DNA of 64,000 nt from Bordetella genomosp. 11 (GTDB taxonomy: Bacteria; Pseudomonadota; Gammaproteobacteria; Burkholderiales; Burkholderiaceae_B), in assembly GCF_002261215.1 (NCBI RefSeq), contig NZ_NEVS01000004.1, forward strand, positions 3,410,001-3,474,000, written 5' to 3'. Below, one piece after another: positions 1 through 9,480 of this stretch. The notes under the pieces are model-generated. The model was not told the DNA's origin. It searched no databases and worked only from the letters and a program-made list of their open reading frames with translations. How positions within the stretch are numbered: the stretch's first letter is position 1; each line of letters starts with the position of its first letter. A program made the translations under genes and the position numbers.

Positions 1-157
1 CCAGAATTGACCTTACCCGTTAGTCGGCGCGCCCGTAAAAGACGAGCCTGAGAGGCAGCTGCTTTCGACCATAAGCCGATCTATCCATGTGTGGCGGTAC
101 CCTTGGACAGGGCGCTGCCCGGGCGCGTGACGACATAGATGCTTGAATCGAAATCAT

Positions 158-3100
158 ATGAACATCGACGAATACGCAGGCAAGTATTTCGCCCTCTATG
201 AATCTTTCGCCGAGACGGTGCAATTTATAGTGAAGAAGGCCCTGCTCGTCGCTGAAACTGTCCCACATCCTCAGTCGATACAGTATCGCGCCAAGTCGAT
301 CGAAAGCCTACGTAACCGGTTGGCTGATGACGGGAAGCTAGAGTCGCAAACGCTTGAGCAGGACCGACGGGACCTAGCGGGTGTGCGCATTATTTTGTAC
401 ACCAATAATGATGTTGAAAACTTCCTGAACTCGAGGCTGATCCCCGAGAACTTCGAAATCGATGAAGGCGCGACGAAGATTCATCACCCAGTCCCAGAAA
501 ACGAGAATGCGCGCTATCGGGGTATCCACTACACCGTGCGCCTACGCGAAGACCGAATTTGCTTACCCGAATATGCCCGGTTCTCCGGGCTACGTTGCGA
601 AGTACAAGTGCAGACGATCCTAAATCACGCTTGGTCGGAAACCTCGCATGACATCGTCTACAAGAACAAGTTGAGCGACGGCTATGGCAAACGGGCTATG
701 GAGGGCATCACGCGCCGTTTCGAACGGATCATGGACGAGTATCTGATCCCGGCAGGATACGAGATCCAGAAGGCGCAACAGGAGTACGAACGCCTTCTGC
801 GCGGAAAGCAGTTGTTCGACAATGACGTAGTGACCCTGCTGGACAATGCGCAGAACAACAACCAGCGCTACGAAGTCCTGTCCAGCCTGCAGAATCATGC
901 GATCCCTTACTACGACGATCTTCCCGCCGCATACGACCGGCTCAAAGCGCCTTTGCTGAGGGCGGTTCTGACCTCGCGGGAGACCGAACAAGTGCAGGTC
1001 GAAACGGCGTTCGGTAGCATGGAGGGATTTAATACCGAAGCGATAACGAAGCTGGTGGTGGAGATCATTGAGGAGTTACGCTACGCAGATGCGGTCACCA
1101 CGCTGCAATTACTGATTGATATCTATCGCGACGAGCCAAACGAACGGGTCAGAGAGCGGATCGTGAACGTCTCCAAGCACCTGGCGGGGTATAACATCGA
1201 CGTCTACCAGCAGGTCGGTCTAGTGCTGCAGATGGCGCTGGTGGATCGCTTGAACGGCATGGATGCTGCGGAGGTGGACCGCATTCGCCCCATCGCACTC
1301 GCAGTCTGGTCAGAGGCTCTGCAACTGACAATCAATGGACATACGTGGAAAGGCGATTCCGTGATCTTTCGTTCTGGAGCTGTACCAGCGTCAGATCAGC
1401 TGATGGAAGTGCGGGACAAGGCGATCGTAGCGCTGTTCGCCGCGTACGATCGGTCGACCGATGACTCACAGCGGCTCAGGGTACTGTCTGCGCTCGATAA
1501 TGCCACCCGCGTCCCAAGCCAGGTCGCGAGCCCGGACGAACTTCTGACGGCGACACTCAGGGACGCCACTCGCATCATCGAATTCATGACCGAGCGGGCG
1601 CCGCAGACCAGCTACGAGCTGCTGCGGCATCTAGAACATCAATACCTCTATGACTACTACCGGGTCAGTGGTCTCGCCGACAGCGAACGCGGCAAGGCCG
1701 TGCATCAGGCAGAAGCAGCGGCGCTCGTCAGGGTAGTTTTCCGGTTCCGCGACGCGGTCAATGCGGACAAGTTGTTCGTCCGATACAAGGTATTGGTTGG
1801 GCACGAATCCGTCTTGTCGGCCCACTGGACCGACCGAAACCTCGACTACAAGGAATCGGACGCATATCGACGGCAAGAGGTGGATCGTTACGTCAGCGCA
1901 ATCGATACGGAGAGCGAGAAAGATTGGTTCGAGTTGGCGACGCGCTGCGCACAGGCAAGGTCGAGCGATCTCGCCATGTTTGCAGTTTTCGGAGATTTCA
2001 TTGTTTTGCTATCCAAGCGCAAGCCGGAGGTTGCCGAGAGGTTCCTTGCCAAGGCGTGCGACGATCTACATGGGTTCCTAGCCGCGTTCCTGATCGGATT
2101 GGCGGCAAGCAGTCGGCAGGACATCTATGAGCGGGTGCTTTCCGACGAACTTGATTCGGCGAGGAACCTGGCGGCTGTCGTTCATCACTTGCGCTACTCC
2201 GAGGCCAGACTGCCACTTGTCGCGCGACGACTATTGGATCGCGCGATGCAAACCGATAATGCGGTAGCCGTTGCGAAACTTCTGTCGTTCGCGATGGAAG
2301 CGTATGGAACCGAGAAGCTGGACGATGCAGACGCTGTCACTCACGATGCATTGGTGTATCTGACCGAACGTAAGGATGTAAGCTGGGTGTCGGACGTTTG
2401 GTTCGCGGCCGGGCTCGATGCAACGTTCTATCAGAAGGCGTCACCGGAGCGGCTCGGACAGATATTGAAGAACTTGGCGTACCTTCCCAAGGTGGATCGT
2501 CGCGTGGAACGTATCCTGCGTCCTTTGGCTGAGCGGTATCCAGAGGCCATGTGGGACTATTTCGGCGATCGGCTCGCGCGTGCAGAACTGGTGGCCGATG
2601 AAAATGAAGACAAATTCGAAGCGGTGCCATACCGGCTGCACGACCTGCAGAAGGCATTGTCCAAGGACGCGAAGCTTGCCGTGGCCAAAGGAATGGCATG
2701 GTTTACGCGCGATGCCACGTTGTTCCAGTACCGGGGCGGGCGCCTGTTAGGCGCGGTCTTCCCGCGTGACACAGATGCGTTCATGGCCGTACTCGCCGAA
2801 TTGGTAAAGGAGGGCGGAGAAACCGAGGCCGATTTTGCACTCGCTATTCTCAGAAACTACCATGGTGAGGCGTTCACCCATGTGGTCTTGACGGAGATCG
2901 TTTCCCGTTTCTCCGAGGACGACAGAAGACGGGATGGTATCCGATCCTGCATTGAAAGCACGGGGGTCATCCACGGGGAACTAGGGATCGCAAATGCCTG
3001 GCGGGCTAGGAAAGAATCCCTTTCGAAATGGCTGGAAGATCCGCGACAGGAAGTCAGTGCGTTCGCTAAGCGTGAAATGACCAATCTCGATTTGATGATC

Positions 3101-3214
3101 GCCGCAGAAGAACGTCGTGCGGAAGAGGTAGCCAGAATGCGGAAAATGGACTACGAAAACACTGATGATGAAGATGAGGGTAAACCACCCCCTGGGAGAG
3201 ATGTCGAGCATTGA
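158..3214 (+). CDS. Large RelA/SpoT-domain protein (putative nucleotide pyrophosphokinase, CapRel/ToxSAS-like)
   Basis: The first 200 residues or so match the RelA/SpoT nucleotidyltransferase domain: the YRAKS segment, DLAGVRI, RYRGIHYTV and EVQVQTILNHAW followed by HD and YK are the conserved blocks of (p)ppGpp synthetases. The remaining 800 residues are unrecognised, mostly helical and without a hydrolase, TGS or ACT domain that I can see, so this is not a housekeeping RelA or SpoT. A TTG at 143 would add five residues; I prefer the ATG at 158, but neither has a convincing ribosome binding site. Family knowledge: solitary synthetase domains fused to long sensor regions are often toxins or phage-defence proteins (ToxSAS, CapRel). 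Its place at the edge of a mobile element next to IS66 debris fits cargo. The product nucleotide and target cannot be told from sequence. Confidence 0.75.
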   Translation: MNIDEYAGKYFALYESFAETVQFIVKKALLVAETVPHPQSIQYRAKSIESLRNRLADDGKLESQTLEQDRRDLAGVRIILYTNNDVENFLNSRLIPENFEIDEGATKIHHPVPENENARYRGIHYTVRLREDRICLPEYARFSGLRCEVQVQTILNHAWSETSHDIVYKNKLSDGYGKRAMEGITRRFERIMDEYLIPAGYEIQKAQQEYERLLRGKQLFDNDVVTLLDNAQNNNQRYEVLSSLQNHAIPYYDDLPAAYDRLKAPLLRAVLTSRETEQVQVETAFGSMEGFNTEAITKLVVEIIEELRYADAVTTLQLLIDIYRDEPNERVRERIVNVSKHLAGYNIDVYQQVGLVLQMALVDRLNGMDAAEVDRIRPIALAVWSEALQLTINGHTWKGDSVIFRSGAVPASDQLMEVRDKAIVALFAAYDRSTDDSQRLRVLSALDNATRVPSQVASPDELLTATLRDATRIIEFMTERAPQTSYELLRHLEHQYLYDYYRVSGLADSERGKAVHQAEAAALVRVVFRFRDAVNADKLFVRYKVLVGHESVLSAHWTDRNLDYKESDAYRRQEVDRYVSAIDTESEKDWFELATRCAQARSSDLAMFAVFGDFIVLLSKRKPEVAERFLAKACDDLHGFLAAFLIGLAASSRQDIYERVLSDELDSARNLAAVVHHLRYSEARLPLVARRLLDRAMQTDNAVAVAKLLSFAMEAYGTEKLDDADAVTHDALVYLTERKDVSWVSDVWFAAGLDATFYQKASPERLGQILKNLAYLPKVDRRVERILRPLAERYPEAMWDYFGDRLARAELVADENEDKFEAVPYRLHDLQKALSKDAKLAVAKGMAWFTRDATLFQYRGGRLLGAVFPRDTDAFMAVLAELVKEGGETEADFALAILRNYHGEAFTHVVLTEIVSRFSEDDRRRDGIRSCIESTGVIHGELGIANAWRARKESLSKWLEDPRQEVSAFAKREMTNLDLMIAAEERRAEEVARMRKMDYENTDDEDEGKPPPGRDVEH

Positions 3215-3380
3215 CCGATGCCAAGCGCGCTCCGGCGTTGTTTGAATGTTATTGACGACTGCAGCATCCGGATCAATACCCCCTTTCTTCGACATGCCGA
3301 AGCCGAGCTGCATTGGACGTCTAACGAAGATTGGCAGGACGCCAATCAGAATGAAAAACCCAATAGATCAGAATGTACGG

Positions 3381-3657
3381 TGAATTCAAGGTCATCTCCT
3401 CCGCTCATTTGTGACCTCCCGAGCCTCGTATCTACGGATGACTGGTTCTGGCAGCCAGCTGGCTGTCAGGGAAGTGCGACAGCACGGATTCTGGTTGGGC
3501 ACGACAAGCACGATCAGCGCTGGCTGACGAAAGTCCGTGGGCGTGAGTACGGCCTACGCGAATTGGCCTTTGCGCGACTCGCGCAAAGGCTTGGGTGGTC
3601 ATGTCAGTCGTCTATCTTCGTTAGATTACCGCCGCATTGTCCAATTCTAACGACGAA
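3381..3657 (+). pseudogene. Gene fragment with weak resemblance to HipA-like proteins, truncated by IS66
   Basis: The plus frame ending at 3709 contains a stretch that looks genuinely protein-like: DDWFWQPAG, then QRWLTKV, then RELAFARLAQRLGW. The last two resemble the N-terminal part of HipA-like kinases, where a lysine-bearing strand is followed by an ELAxxRLAxxLG helix. No good start codon precedes it and the frame runs straight into IS66 sequence at about 3660, so only a fragment remains. The family assignment is tentative; it could be another orphan defence-type protein. Confidence 0.35.
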
Positions 3658-4600
3658 CAATAAGCGCTCAGTGAACAACGTCCTGGCGTGCATGGCCTGC
3701 CGGTGTTAGGCAGGCGTTTCCGCGGCGGGCAAGTTCCAGGGCAACAGCTTCTCGTAGTCGTTGGCGGTGTGCGCGTACGGCAGCGCTTTGAGCATGGCGC
3801 GGAGATACTGGTAAGGATCGATGCCGTTGGCCTTTGTGGTTTCCACGAGCGAGTACAGGTTAGCCGAGGCGTGGGCGCCGGCCACGGTGTCGCAGAACAG
3901 CCAGCCGCGTCGGCCAACAACGAACGGGCGGATCGCGTTTTCGCAAGGATTGTTCGAGATCGGCCAGGAGCCGTTATCAACGTAGCGGATGAGCTTTGGC
4001 CACTGCCCGTGCAGGTAGTGCAAGGCCTTGCCGAACAGGCTCTGCGGCAACACGCTGTGCAGGTGCTGCGTCAGCAGCGACTCGATCTCGGCCAGGACTG
4101 GCCGACTTTGCGCGGCGCGCAGCCGCTGGCGCTGCTCGGACGTCATGTCCTTGGCCTGTTGCTCGACGGCAAACAGCTTGCCGATCCTGTCGATGCACGC
4201 GGCCGCGGGATGGTCCTGGCGCTGCGCCTTGGGCAATGCCTCCTGAGCCTCGATAAGGTATCGTCGTGCGTGTGCCCAGCAGCCGAGATGCACAAGGCCA
4301 TAACGCTCGGCAACGGCGTCATACGGCGCATAGCCGTCGGTCATCAGGGCCGCATCGCGTCGGCTGCCCGCGTACAGCGTCGCAGCCTGTGCGGTGTTGC
4401 GCGTCGGGCTGTAAGTGAACAGGCGTATGGGTGGCCGACGCCGTTCATCTGCGCCCACAGGAAGCTTTTGCTCTGCGCCGCTCGCCCCGGTTCCTTGAGC
4501 ACCTGCACGGTCGTTTCATCGCCGTAGAGAACGTCGGCGTCCAGCAGATGGTCTCGTAGCAGGTTTAACGGCCATCGCGATCTCCGAACATCAGTTGCGC
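3658..4600 (-). mobile_element. tnpC: IS66-family insertion sequence remnant (tnpC 3' part, frameshifted)
   Basis: The minus strand encodes the C-terminal half of an IS66 TnpC transposase: GDETTVQVL upstream of about 4450, then LMTDGYAPYD, HLGCWAHARRY, SNNPCENAIRPFVVGRRGW and the closing GIDPYQYL and DYEKLLPWN blocks. The two parts are in different frames, joined by a frameshift at about 4440, so no full transposase can be made. The DDE-type aspartates and glutamate of the family are visible but the N-terminal half, TnpA and TnpB are missing. The left end is placed near 3658 where an IS66-like terminus (TAAGCGCTCAGTGAA) begins. It separates the RelA/SpoT gene region from the conjugation genes. 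Confidence 0.8.
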
Positions 4601-4821
4601 ATACCTCCCAGTCCGTGCTGAGTTGAAGCCCCTACGCGGATTTCTGGCCTATCGTAAGCCTTTGACAGGCATCGCTTGCTTGGCGTACCGCTCTCGAACC
4701 CAAATGCATCTTGACCACCAGAACAGTCATGGTAGCGCCCGCGGCAGCAATAAATTCTAGGAAAAAACTTTTGCCTCATGGGGCTGGCGTCGCAGGCTCC
4801 GCGGACACACGATTCCGCGTT

Positions 4822-5172
4822 CTATGTACATATCTCTACCCATTCATGTGCCCACTCCTTTACGGTTTTCCCGGAGCGACTTTTCTCAACCGGAAAATAA
4901 CGAATCTGATATTTAACACCGTTGTGCACAACATTTGTTTTTGACTTCGCATTAGGATAAAGCCGGTCTAACTCGCTAGTGAGTTTCTCCGCATCACTCA
5001 TGTCGATCAGACCAAGGCTTTTCAGTTGCGCGCTGATTTCCCTTACTGCACGTCTCGCGTCACGTCTCTGCGCCTCGTACTTGTCGGGATTGTTGCTGCT
5101 GTCGTTGGCATACGCGTCGTCCCATCGTTTGAGCTCCGCTTTGGCGGCAGCAAGATCATCTAACGAATACAT
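4822..5172 (-). CDS. Hypothetical protein, 116 residues
   Basis: An open frame can be extended upstream to 5331, but the ATG at 5172 follows a clear ribosome binding site (AGAGGAATTCAT) and gives a compact protein starting MYSLDDLAAAKAELKRWDD. The N-terminal two thirds is charged and helical, possibly a coiled coil; the end (KYQIRYFPVEKSRSGKTVKEWAHEWVE) looks like a small beta-rich unit. I do not recognise a family. Its base composition is lower in GC than the conjugation genes beside it, and it stands alone between the IS66 remnant and virB8, pointing the other way. Confidence 0.6.
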   Translation of the reverse strand: MYSLDDLAAAKAELKRWDDAYANDSSNNPDKYEAQRRDARRAVREISAQLKSLGLIDMSDAEKLTSELDRLYPNAKSKTNVVHNGVKYQIRYFPVEKSRSGKTVKEWAHEWVEICT

Positions 5173-5631
5173 ATGAATTCCTCTACAACTGGCACCTTGG
5201 GTTGTTGAGCTTAACAGTCGGGCGCGACAGACGACGCCTTGTCTGGCGCTAAATATTAGCTCGCAGCAGTGCCCGCTATCTTGTCCGGCGAACTGAATAG
5301 TGATCACTCGATGGGATGCAATGGCCGCCATTTGTGAAAATCACCCTTTTTCTAGCTGGCATCGCGATATCCAAAATTCAAAGGTGCAATGCTATCCAAA
5401 TTGAAGGCATTTCCTCCACGCTCTTGATTTATAGAAAGCCCTCGCTTTAGCCGTGCTGACCATCGATAGATGATCTCGCCCATGGATCGTCCACCGCAGC
5501 ACTGAATGACTCGCCGCCCTGGCACGACGAGTTTCGTTTCCCCTCCCTCCTAGCACGGCACCCGCCGCGTTTCCCCTCCTTCGTCCATAGCGCCCATTCA
5601 GCCGGCGCTGTCTGTCTTTCCAGGAGAACTC
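5173..5631. other. Gene-poor gap upstream of virB8
   Basis: No frame here has coding character. The virB1 to virB6 genes that normally precede virB8 would be expected here or further upstream and are absent. I see no clear promoter, repeat or recombination scar. Confidence 0.5.
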
Positions 5632-5733
5632 ATGAAGGCCGCCATCCTGGCTGCGCTCGTCGCGGCTCGCCTTTTGTCGTCCGTACGTTTCGGCATTTCG
5701 CCCTTCGCGATTGGTGGAGGCATGAATGTCTGA
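5632..5733 (+). CDS. Possible 33-residue leader-like peptide before virB8 (VirB7 position)
   Basis: A short frame starts at an ATG preceded by CAGGAGAACTC, a strong ribosome binding site, and its stop overlaps the first codons of virB8, which suggests translational coupling. The product begins MKAAILAALVAARLL, like a signal peptide. In VirB systems the gene before virB8 or between virB6 and virB8 is often virB7, a small lipoprotein with a lipobox cysteine. This peptide has no cysteine, so if it is a VirB7 relative it is decayed or unusual. It may simply be a fragment. Confidence 0.35.
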   Translation: MKAAILAALVAARLLSSVRFGISPFAIGGGMNV

Positions 5734-6406
5734 AGTCGATCCCAACCTATCTCTCGACGCCCAGCTGGAACGTTCCAGGGGCGCAGAAAGAGATCTGCTC
5801 ACCGAACTGCTCTCGTCCCGGCGCACAGCCTGGCGCGTCGCCACCGCTGGCCTCATCATTGCCGCGCTTGCCGCCGGCGCGCTTCTCACCATCTTCCCCC
5901 TCAAAACGCCCCCGATCCTGTACGCGGTGCGTGTCGACAACGCCAAAGGGCAAATCGACCACATCACCCGCCTGGGAGACGCCAAGGAGGACTACGGCGA
6001 TCGCATGGATCGGTATTTTCTCCACCAGTACGTACTCGCCTGCGAAAGCTACGACTGGTACACGATCCAGAACACCTACGACCGCTGCGGGCTCTTCAGC
6101 GCGCCGAGCGTGCAGAAAGCCTACTACAAGAAATTCCAGGGTGACGACAGCCTGGACAAGGTCTACGGCAACCACACCCGCGTCGTCATACACGTTCGCT
6201 CAATCACCCTCGGCCCGAAGCAGAGCGCTACGGTGCGCTTCACGCAGATCACCGAGGGCGACAACGCACCGGCCAAATCGAAGCAGTTCATCGCCACGCT
6301 GGCTTACCACTACGTCAACACGCCCATCTCCGAAAGCGTCGGGCGCGATAACCCGCTTGGCTTTCAGGTCGTCAGCTACACGACCGACATCGAAACCGTG
6401 AGGTAA
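5726..6406 (+). CDS. virB8: Type IV secretion system inner-membrane protein VirB8
   Basis: 226 residues with a short cytoplasmic N-terminus, one membrane segment at about residues 38-58 (VATAGLIIAALAAGALLTIF) and a periplasmic domain beginning PPILYAVRVD, the usual VirB8 arrangement. The conserved core includes FLHQYVLACESYDWYTIQ and a C-terminal half with ATVRFTQ and YHYVNTP. VirB8 links the inner membrane and core complexes of the conjugation pore and contacts VirB9 and VirB10, which follow. It heads a run of virB genes on the plus strand; virB9 and virB10 overlap their neighbours by 4 bp. Confidence 0.9.
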   Translation: MSEVDPNLSLDAQLERSRGAERDLLTELLSSRRTAWRVATAGLIIAALAAGALLTIFPLKTPPILYAVRVDNAKGQIDHITRLGDAKEDYGDRMDRYFLHQYVLACESYDWYTIQNTYDRCGLFSAPSVQKAYYKKFQGDDSLDKVYGNHTRVVIHVRSITLGPKQSATVRFTQITEGDNAPAKSKQFIATLAYHYVNTPISESVGRDNPLGFQVVSYTTDIETVR

Positions 6407-6411
6407 CCACC

Positions 6412-6987
6412 ATGGACAAGAACGAAGTCAATGCCCTCGCCCGTCGCCTGGAAACCGCCGATCGGCTGACCAATGCGGAGCGCGTTGCGATCCTGCGCGA
6501 CATCGAACGGTATGCCCGGCATGACCTCTACGGCGCGGCCAAGCTCTGCAAGGATCACCTAAATGAACGCGCCGACTTGCGGCTGCCCACCGCCGTCATG
6601 GCCGCGGAACGTATCGGACGCCATTTCGAGATGCGCACGAACGAAGCGCGCCGACCCGTCGAACTCTACGGCGAGCAGGACAAGCAGATCCGGCAACCCG
6701 ACGATGGCCGCCATTACGAGGGGCCGATCGTAGGCACCACGCCCAATTGCGTCATCCAGCTCGACCGCGACACGGGCGACCTCATCGTGCACAACCGTGC
6801 CTCGCTGGTCCGCGCCTTCGAGTCGACCGAAATCGACAGGCCGCTGACGATCAACTATCCCTTCAAGGCGGTCGGCGGCGTGGGCCTGGTCACCGAAACC
6901 GGCCACGGCCATGAAAAGGCACACGAACACCAACTGGCGCGCGGCCACCACCACGCTGCCGAACACGCCATGGAACACAACCGATGA
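6412..6987 (+). CDS. Hypothetical protein with KfrB-like domain, between virB8 and virB9
   Basis: 191 residues. The middle (about residues 100-150) has the pattern HYEGPIVGTT, VIQLDRDTGDLIVHN, SLVRAF, which resembles the small KfrB-type domain found on plasmid proteins, including some relaxase tails. The end is rich in histidine and glutamate and could bind metal. The gene starts 5 bp after virB8 and its stop overlaps the virB9 start by 4 bp, so it belongs to the transfer operon although VirB systems do not normally have a gene here. A role in transfer is inferred only from position. Confidence 0.6.
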   Translation: MDKNEVNALARRLETADRLTNAERVAILRDIERYARHDLYGAAKLCKDHLNERADLRLPTAVMAAERIGRHFEMRTNEARRPVELYGEQDKQIRQPDDGRHYEGPIVGTTPNCVIQLDRDTGDLIVHNRASLVRAFESTEIDRPLTINYPFKAVGGVGLVTETGHGHEKAHEHQLARGHHHAAEHAMEHNR

Positions 6988-7850
6988 ATCGCGCAGTCAA
7001 GCTTATCGTCGGGGCGATATTCGCCGTGGCGCTGGGTTCGGCGTGGGAACCTGCCCTGGCGCTGGATCATCCCCACGCCTCGCCCAAGGATTCGCGTATC
7101 CGATGGGCCAATTACGACCCCGACAACGTCATCGAAGTAGACACGGCGCTGGGCGTGGCGACGCAGATTGAGCTGGCCCGTGACGAACATTACGTCACCC
7201 ATGCCTTCGGCGACGGGGCGGCCTATGCGTTCCAGCAGATCGGCAACCACTTGCTGCTCAAGCCAATCGTGGAGCAGGCGGACACGAATCTGCTCTACAT
7301 CACGGACAAGCGCAGCTATTCGTTTTCCTTGCGGTACGTGACGCCATCAGGCGAAAAAGCGGAGAAGTCCGCCGACGCCAAGGCTGCAAGGAAGCCCAGT
7401 TCCCAGGGCTTCTTCCGCCTGGTGCTGCGCTATCCGGACGACGAGCAGGCCAGGGAAAAGGCGCACGACGACAAGACGTTCATCGCGCGGGCGCTGGCCA
7501 AGACCGAAGGCGCGATCAACTGGAAGACCTACACGATGAATGGCGACACGTCGATCGCCCCGGTCAACGCCTGGGACGATGGTGCGCAGACGTGGCTGCG
7601 CTTCGCGCCCGGCCAGGATCTGCCGGCGGTGTACTTCGTCGACGCCGATGGCCAGGAAGTCATCCCGAACCGGCACATGGCCGACGAACACACCATCGTT
7701 CTCCACCGGACCGCGGCGTCATGGCACCTTCGCCTGGGCAACCAGGTCCTGGCGATTCACAACGATTCGCCCATACCAGCCCGCAGCCTGCCCACGCGCA
7801 CGATCTCTCCCGCGGTGGAGCGCGTTATCCGTGAGGAGCCTGGCCAATGA
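6984..7850 (+). CDS. virB9: Type IV secretion outer-membrane core protein VirB9
   Basis: 288 residues with an N-terminal signal peptide ending around AWEPALALD and the VirB9 (CagX-like) fold: an N-terminal beta domain with ILxR-type elements (IRWANYDPDNVIEVDTALGVATQIEL), a mid-region GNHLLLKPIVEQADTNL, and a C-terminal domain with YRFxxxG-like and TWLRF, LPAVYFVDADGQEVIPN, then VLHRTAASWHLRLGNQVLAIHN. VirB9 forms the outer ring of the core complex with VirB7 and VirB10. Start ATG at 6984 overlaps the previous gene by 4 bp and its stop overlaps virB10. Confidence 0.92.
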   Translation: MNRAVKLIVGAIFAVALGSAWEPALALDHPHASPKDSRIRWANYDPDNVIEVDTALGVATQIELARDEHYVTHAFGDGAAYAFQQIGNHLLLKPIVEQADTNLLYITDKRSYSFSLRYVTPSGEKAEKSADAKAARKPSSQGFFRLVLRYPDDEQAREKAHDDKTFIARALAKTEGAINWKTYTMNGDTSIAPVNAWDDGAQTWLRFAPGQDLPAVYFVDADGQEVIPNRHMADEHTIVLHRTAASWHLRLGNQVLAIHNDSPIPARSLPTRTISPAVERVIREEPGQ

Positions 7851-8998
7851 AATGGTTCAAGCGAAGCAAATCCAGGGGCAAACCCATCGACGCGGTCGCC
7901 GCCATCGAGGCCGAGCAGGTCGAGGGCCGCGGCCGTCCGGACCTGGAAGGGTCGGCGCGACCAATAGCACCGGGCGCCAAGGCGTTCATGCTGCTTCTTT
8001 TCGTCGCCGCCACCATGTTGCTGGGTATCGTCACCTGGCGCGCCATGGCCACACGCGGCACAGAGGATACTTCCGCACCCGATGCCGCCCCAAAGGGAAG
8101 GATCGAGAACCTGCTGCCTGGCCTGAAACTGTCGCTGCCCAAGCCGCCACCGGAAGACAAGCCCGCCGAATCGGTGCCTGCCACGGTTGCGGCCACGCCG
8201 AATCCAAAAGGTAGCATGTCGCTCGCGGCAGTCACCGAGCCCAGGATCGACGACGTCACGAAACGACGTCTCACGAGTGGCCTCCAAGGTCCAAAGGTGG
8301 AAAAGAGCGACTCGGCCAGCCCACCGTCGGCTGCTCGGCCACAGCAGGCCGACAGCGGACCGATGGCCGATAAACTCCGACCGCTCAAGCTCACCGCGGC
8401 CAAGGCGTCGCTCCTAGGGAACCGGGACTTCTTGCTTACCCAGGGCACCATGATCGACTGCGCCAAAGAGACGAAACTCGTGAGTGCCCAAGCGGGGATG
8501 ATCACTTGCTACGCCACACGGGAAGTACGCTCGACCAATGGCCGGGTTGTGCTCATCGACCCGGGAACGCTCTTTGTTGGGTACCAGCAGAGCGTGCTTG
8601 CGCATGGGCAGCCCCGTATCGGCGTCGTATGGTCCCGTCTGGAGACGCCTGAGGGCGTAGTCGTCAACCTGGACTCTCCCGGCACGGGTCCTTTGGGCGA
8701 GGCTGGTCTGGACGGGTATATCGACACGCACTTCGCCGAGCGGTTCGGCGCTGCAATCATGGTCAGTCTCATCAGCGACTTCGGCACCTGGGCCAGTTCG
8801 CGCGGCAACAACGACAGCGGCTCGATCCGCTTCGACAGCACGGACGACGCCGCCAAGAACGCCGTGACGACCGTGCTGGATAACTCGATCAACATCCCGC
8901 CCACCCTCTATAGCAACCAGGGTGGCCGCGTCGGGATCTTTGTCGCGCGCGACCTGGATTTCAGCTCTGTATACACCTTGCGGCCGACGCCGCGCTGA
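7847..8998 (+). CDS. virB10: Type IV secretion core protein VirB10
   Basis: 383 residues: cytoplasmic N-terminus, one membrane segment at about residues 46-65 (AFMLLLFVAATMLLGIVTW), a proline- and lysine-rich periplasmic linker, then the VirB10 beta-barrel domain. The latter shows the hallmark TMIDCAKETKLVSAQAGMITC, the REVRSTNGRVVLIDPGTLFVGYQQ segment and the antenna region with the SPGTGPLGEAGLDG loop. VirB10 spans both membranes and senses ATP use by the VirB4, VirB11 and VirD4 ATPases. It completes a virB8-x-virB9-virB10 run. Confidence 0.93.
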   Translation: MKWFKRSKSRGKPIDAVAAIEAEQVEGRGRPDLEGSARPIAPGAKAFMLLLFVAATMLLGIVTWRAMATRGTEDTSAPDAAPKGRIENLLPGLKLSLPKPPPEDKPAESVPATVAATPNPKGSMSLAAVTEPRIDDVTKRRLTSGLQGPKVEKSDSASPPSAARPQQADSGPMADKLRPLKLTAAKASLLGNRDFLLTQGTMIDCAKETKLVSAQAGMITCYATREVRSTNGRVVLIDPGTLFVGYQQSVLAHGQPRIGVVWSRLETPEGVVVNLDSPGTGPLGEAGLDGYIDTHFAERFGAAIMVSLISDFGTWASSRGNNDSGSIRFDSTDDAAKNAVTTVLDNSINIPPTLYSNQGGRVGIFVARDLDFSSVYTLRPTPR

Positions 8999-9167
8999 AG
9001 TCGCCTCACTCATACCCGCCCCCTACCCCAGCCCACCGCCGCCCGCTCGGCTGCGAGCGGGCGGCTACCCACACGATGAGGAAGTCGTCATTCGCATCCT
9101 GTGCGTCAGCTTTATTGGCCACGCGATCGCGCCATAAGCCTTATGCAGTTTCATATCTGGAGCTTTC

Positions 9168-9440
9168 ATGGAATTGAACAGAGACTTTGTTGAGCGCTTC
9201 AAAGATGAATACGAGAAGAAAAAGAGCGCCTACTTGATATGGAACTCAATCGAATCGAAGTTCGAGAAAAAGCTTTTAACCGCGCAAGAATTTCAGACTT
9301 TGTCGAGGTCTTTTTCCTCGCCGTCCCTGGAATCCGCCCGGAAGCTGCTGCAACGTTTCCCCAGGAATCTCTTGTACACCGTGGCCCTCAGTCCGGGCTT
9401 TCGCCGTTGCGCGGTAATTGACCGCTTTTTCTCAGCATAA
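9168..9440 (+). CDS. Small hypothetical protein between virB10 and virB11
   Basis: 90 residues, charged and probably helical at the start (ELNRDFVERFKDEYEKKKSAYLIWNSIE), with a good ribosome binding site (TCTGGAGCTTTC before ATG). Base composition is clearly lower in GC than both virB neighbours, which suggests later insertion into the operon. A hairpin terminator follows immediately. No family recognised; a regulatory or immunity-like role is only a guess. Confidence 0.5.
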   Translation: MELNRDFVERFKDEYEKKKSAYLIWNSIESKFEKKLLTAQEFQTLSRSFSSPSLESARKLLQRFPRNLLYTVALSPGFRRCAVIDRFFSA

Positions 9441-9442
9441 CG

Positions 9443-9470
9443 AACGGACCGCATGGTCCGTTTTCTTTTT
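9443..9470 (+). terminator. Rho-independent terminator
   Basis: AACGGACC and GGTCCGTT form a perfect 8-bp stem around a GCAT loop, followed by a run TTCTTTTT. It ends the small gene and separates it from virB11 11 bp downstream, so virB11 probably needs read-through or its own promoter. Confidence 0.8.
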
Positions 9471-9480
9471 CATAGATTCC

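Noticed and set aside
5392..5985. A 197-residue minus-strand frame before and within virB8
   Set aside because: Serine- and arginine-rich chance sequence overlapping virB8, with no ribosome binding site.
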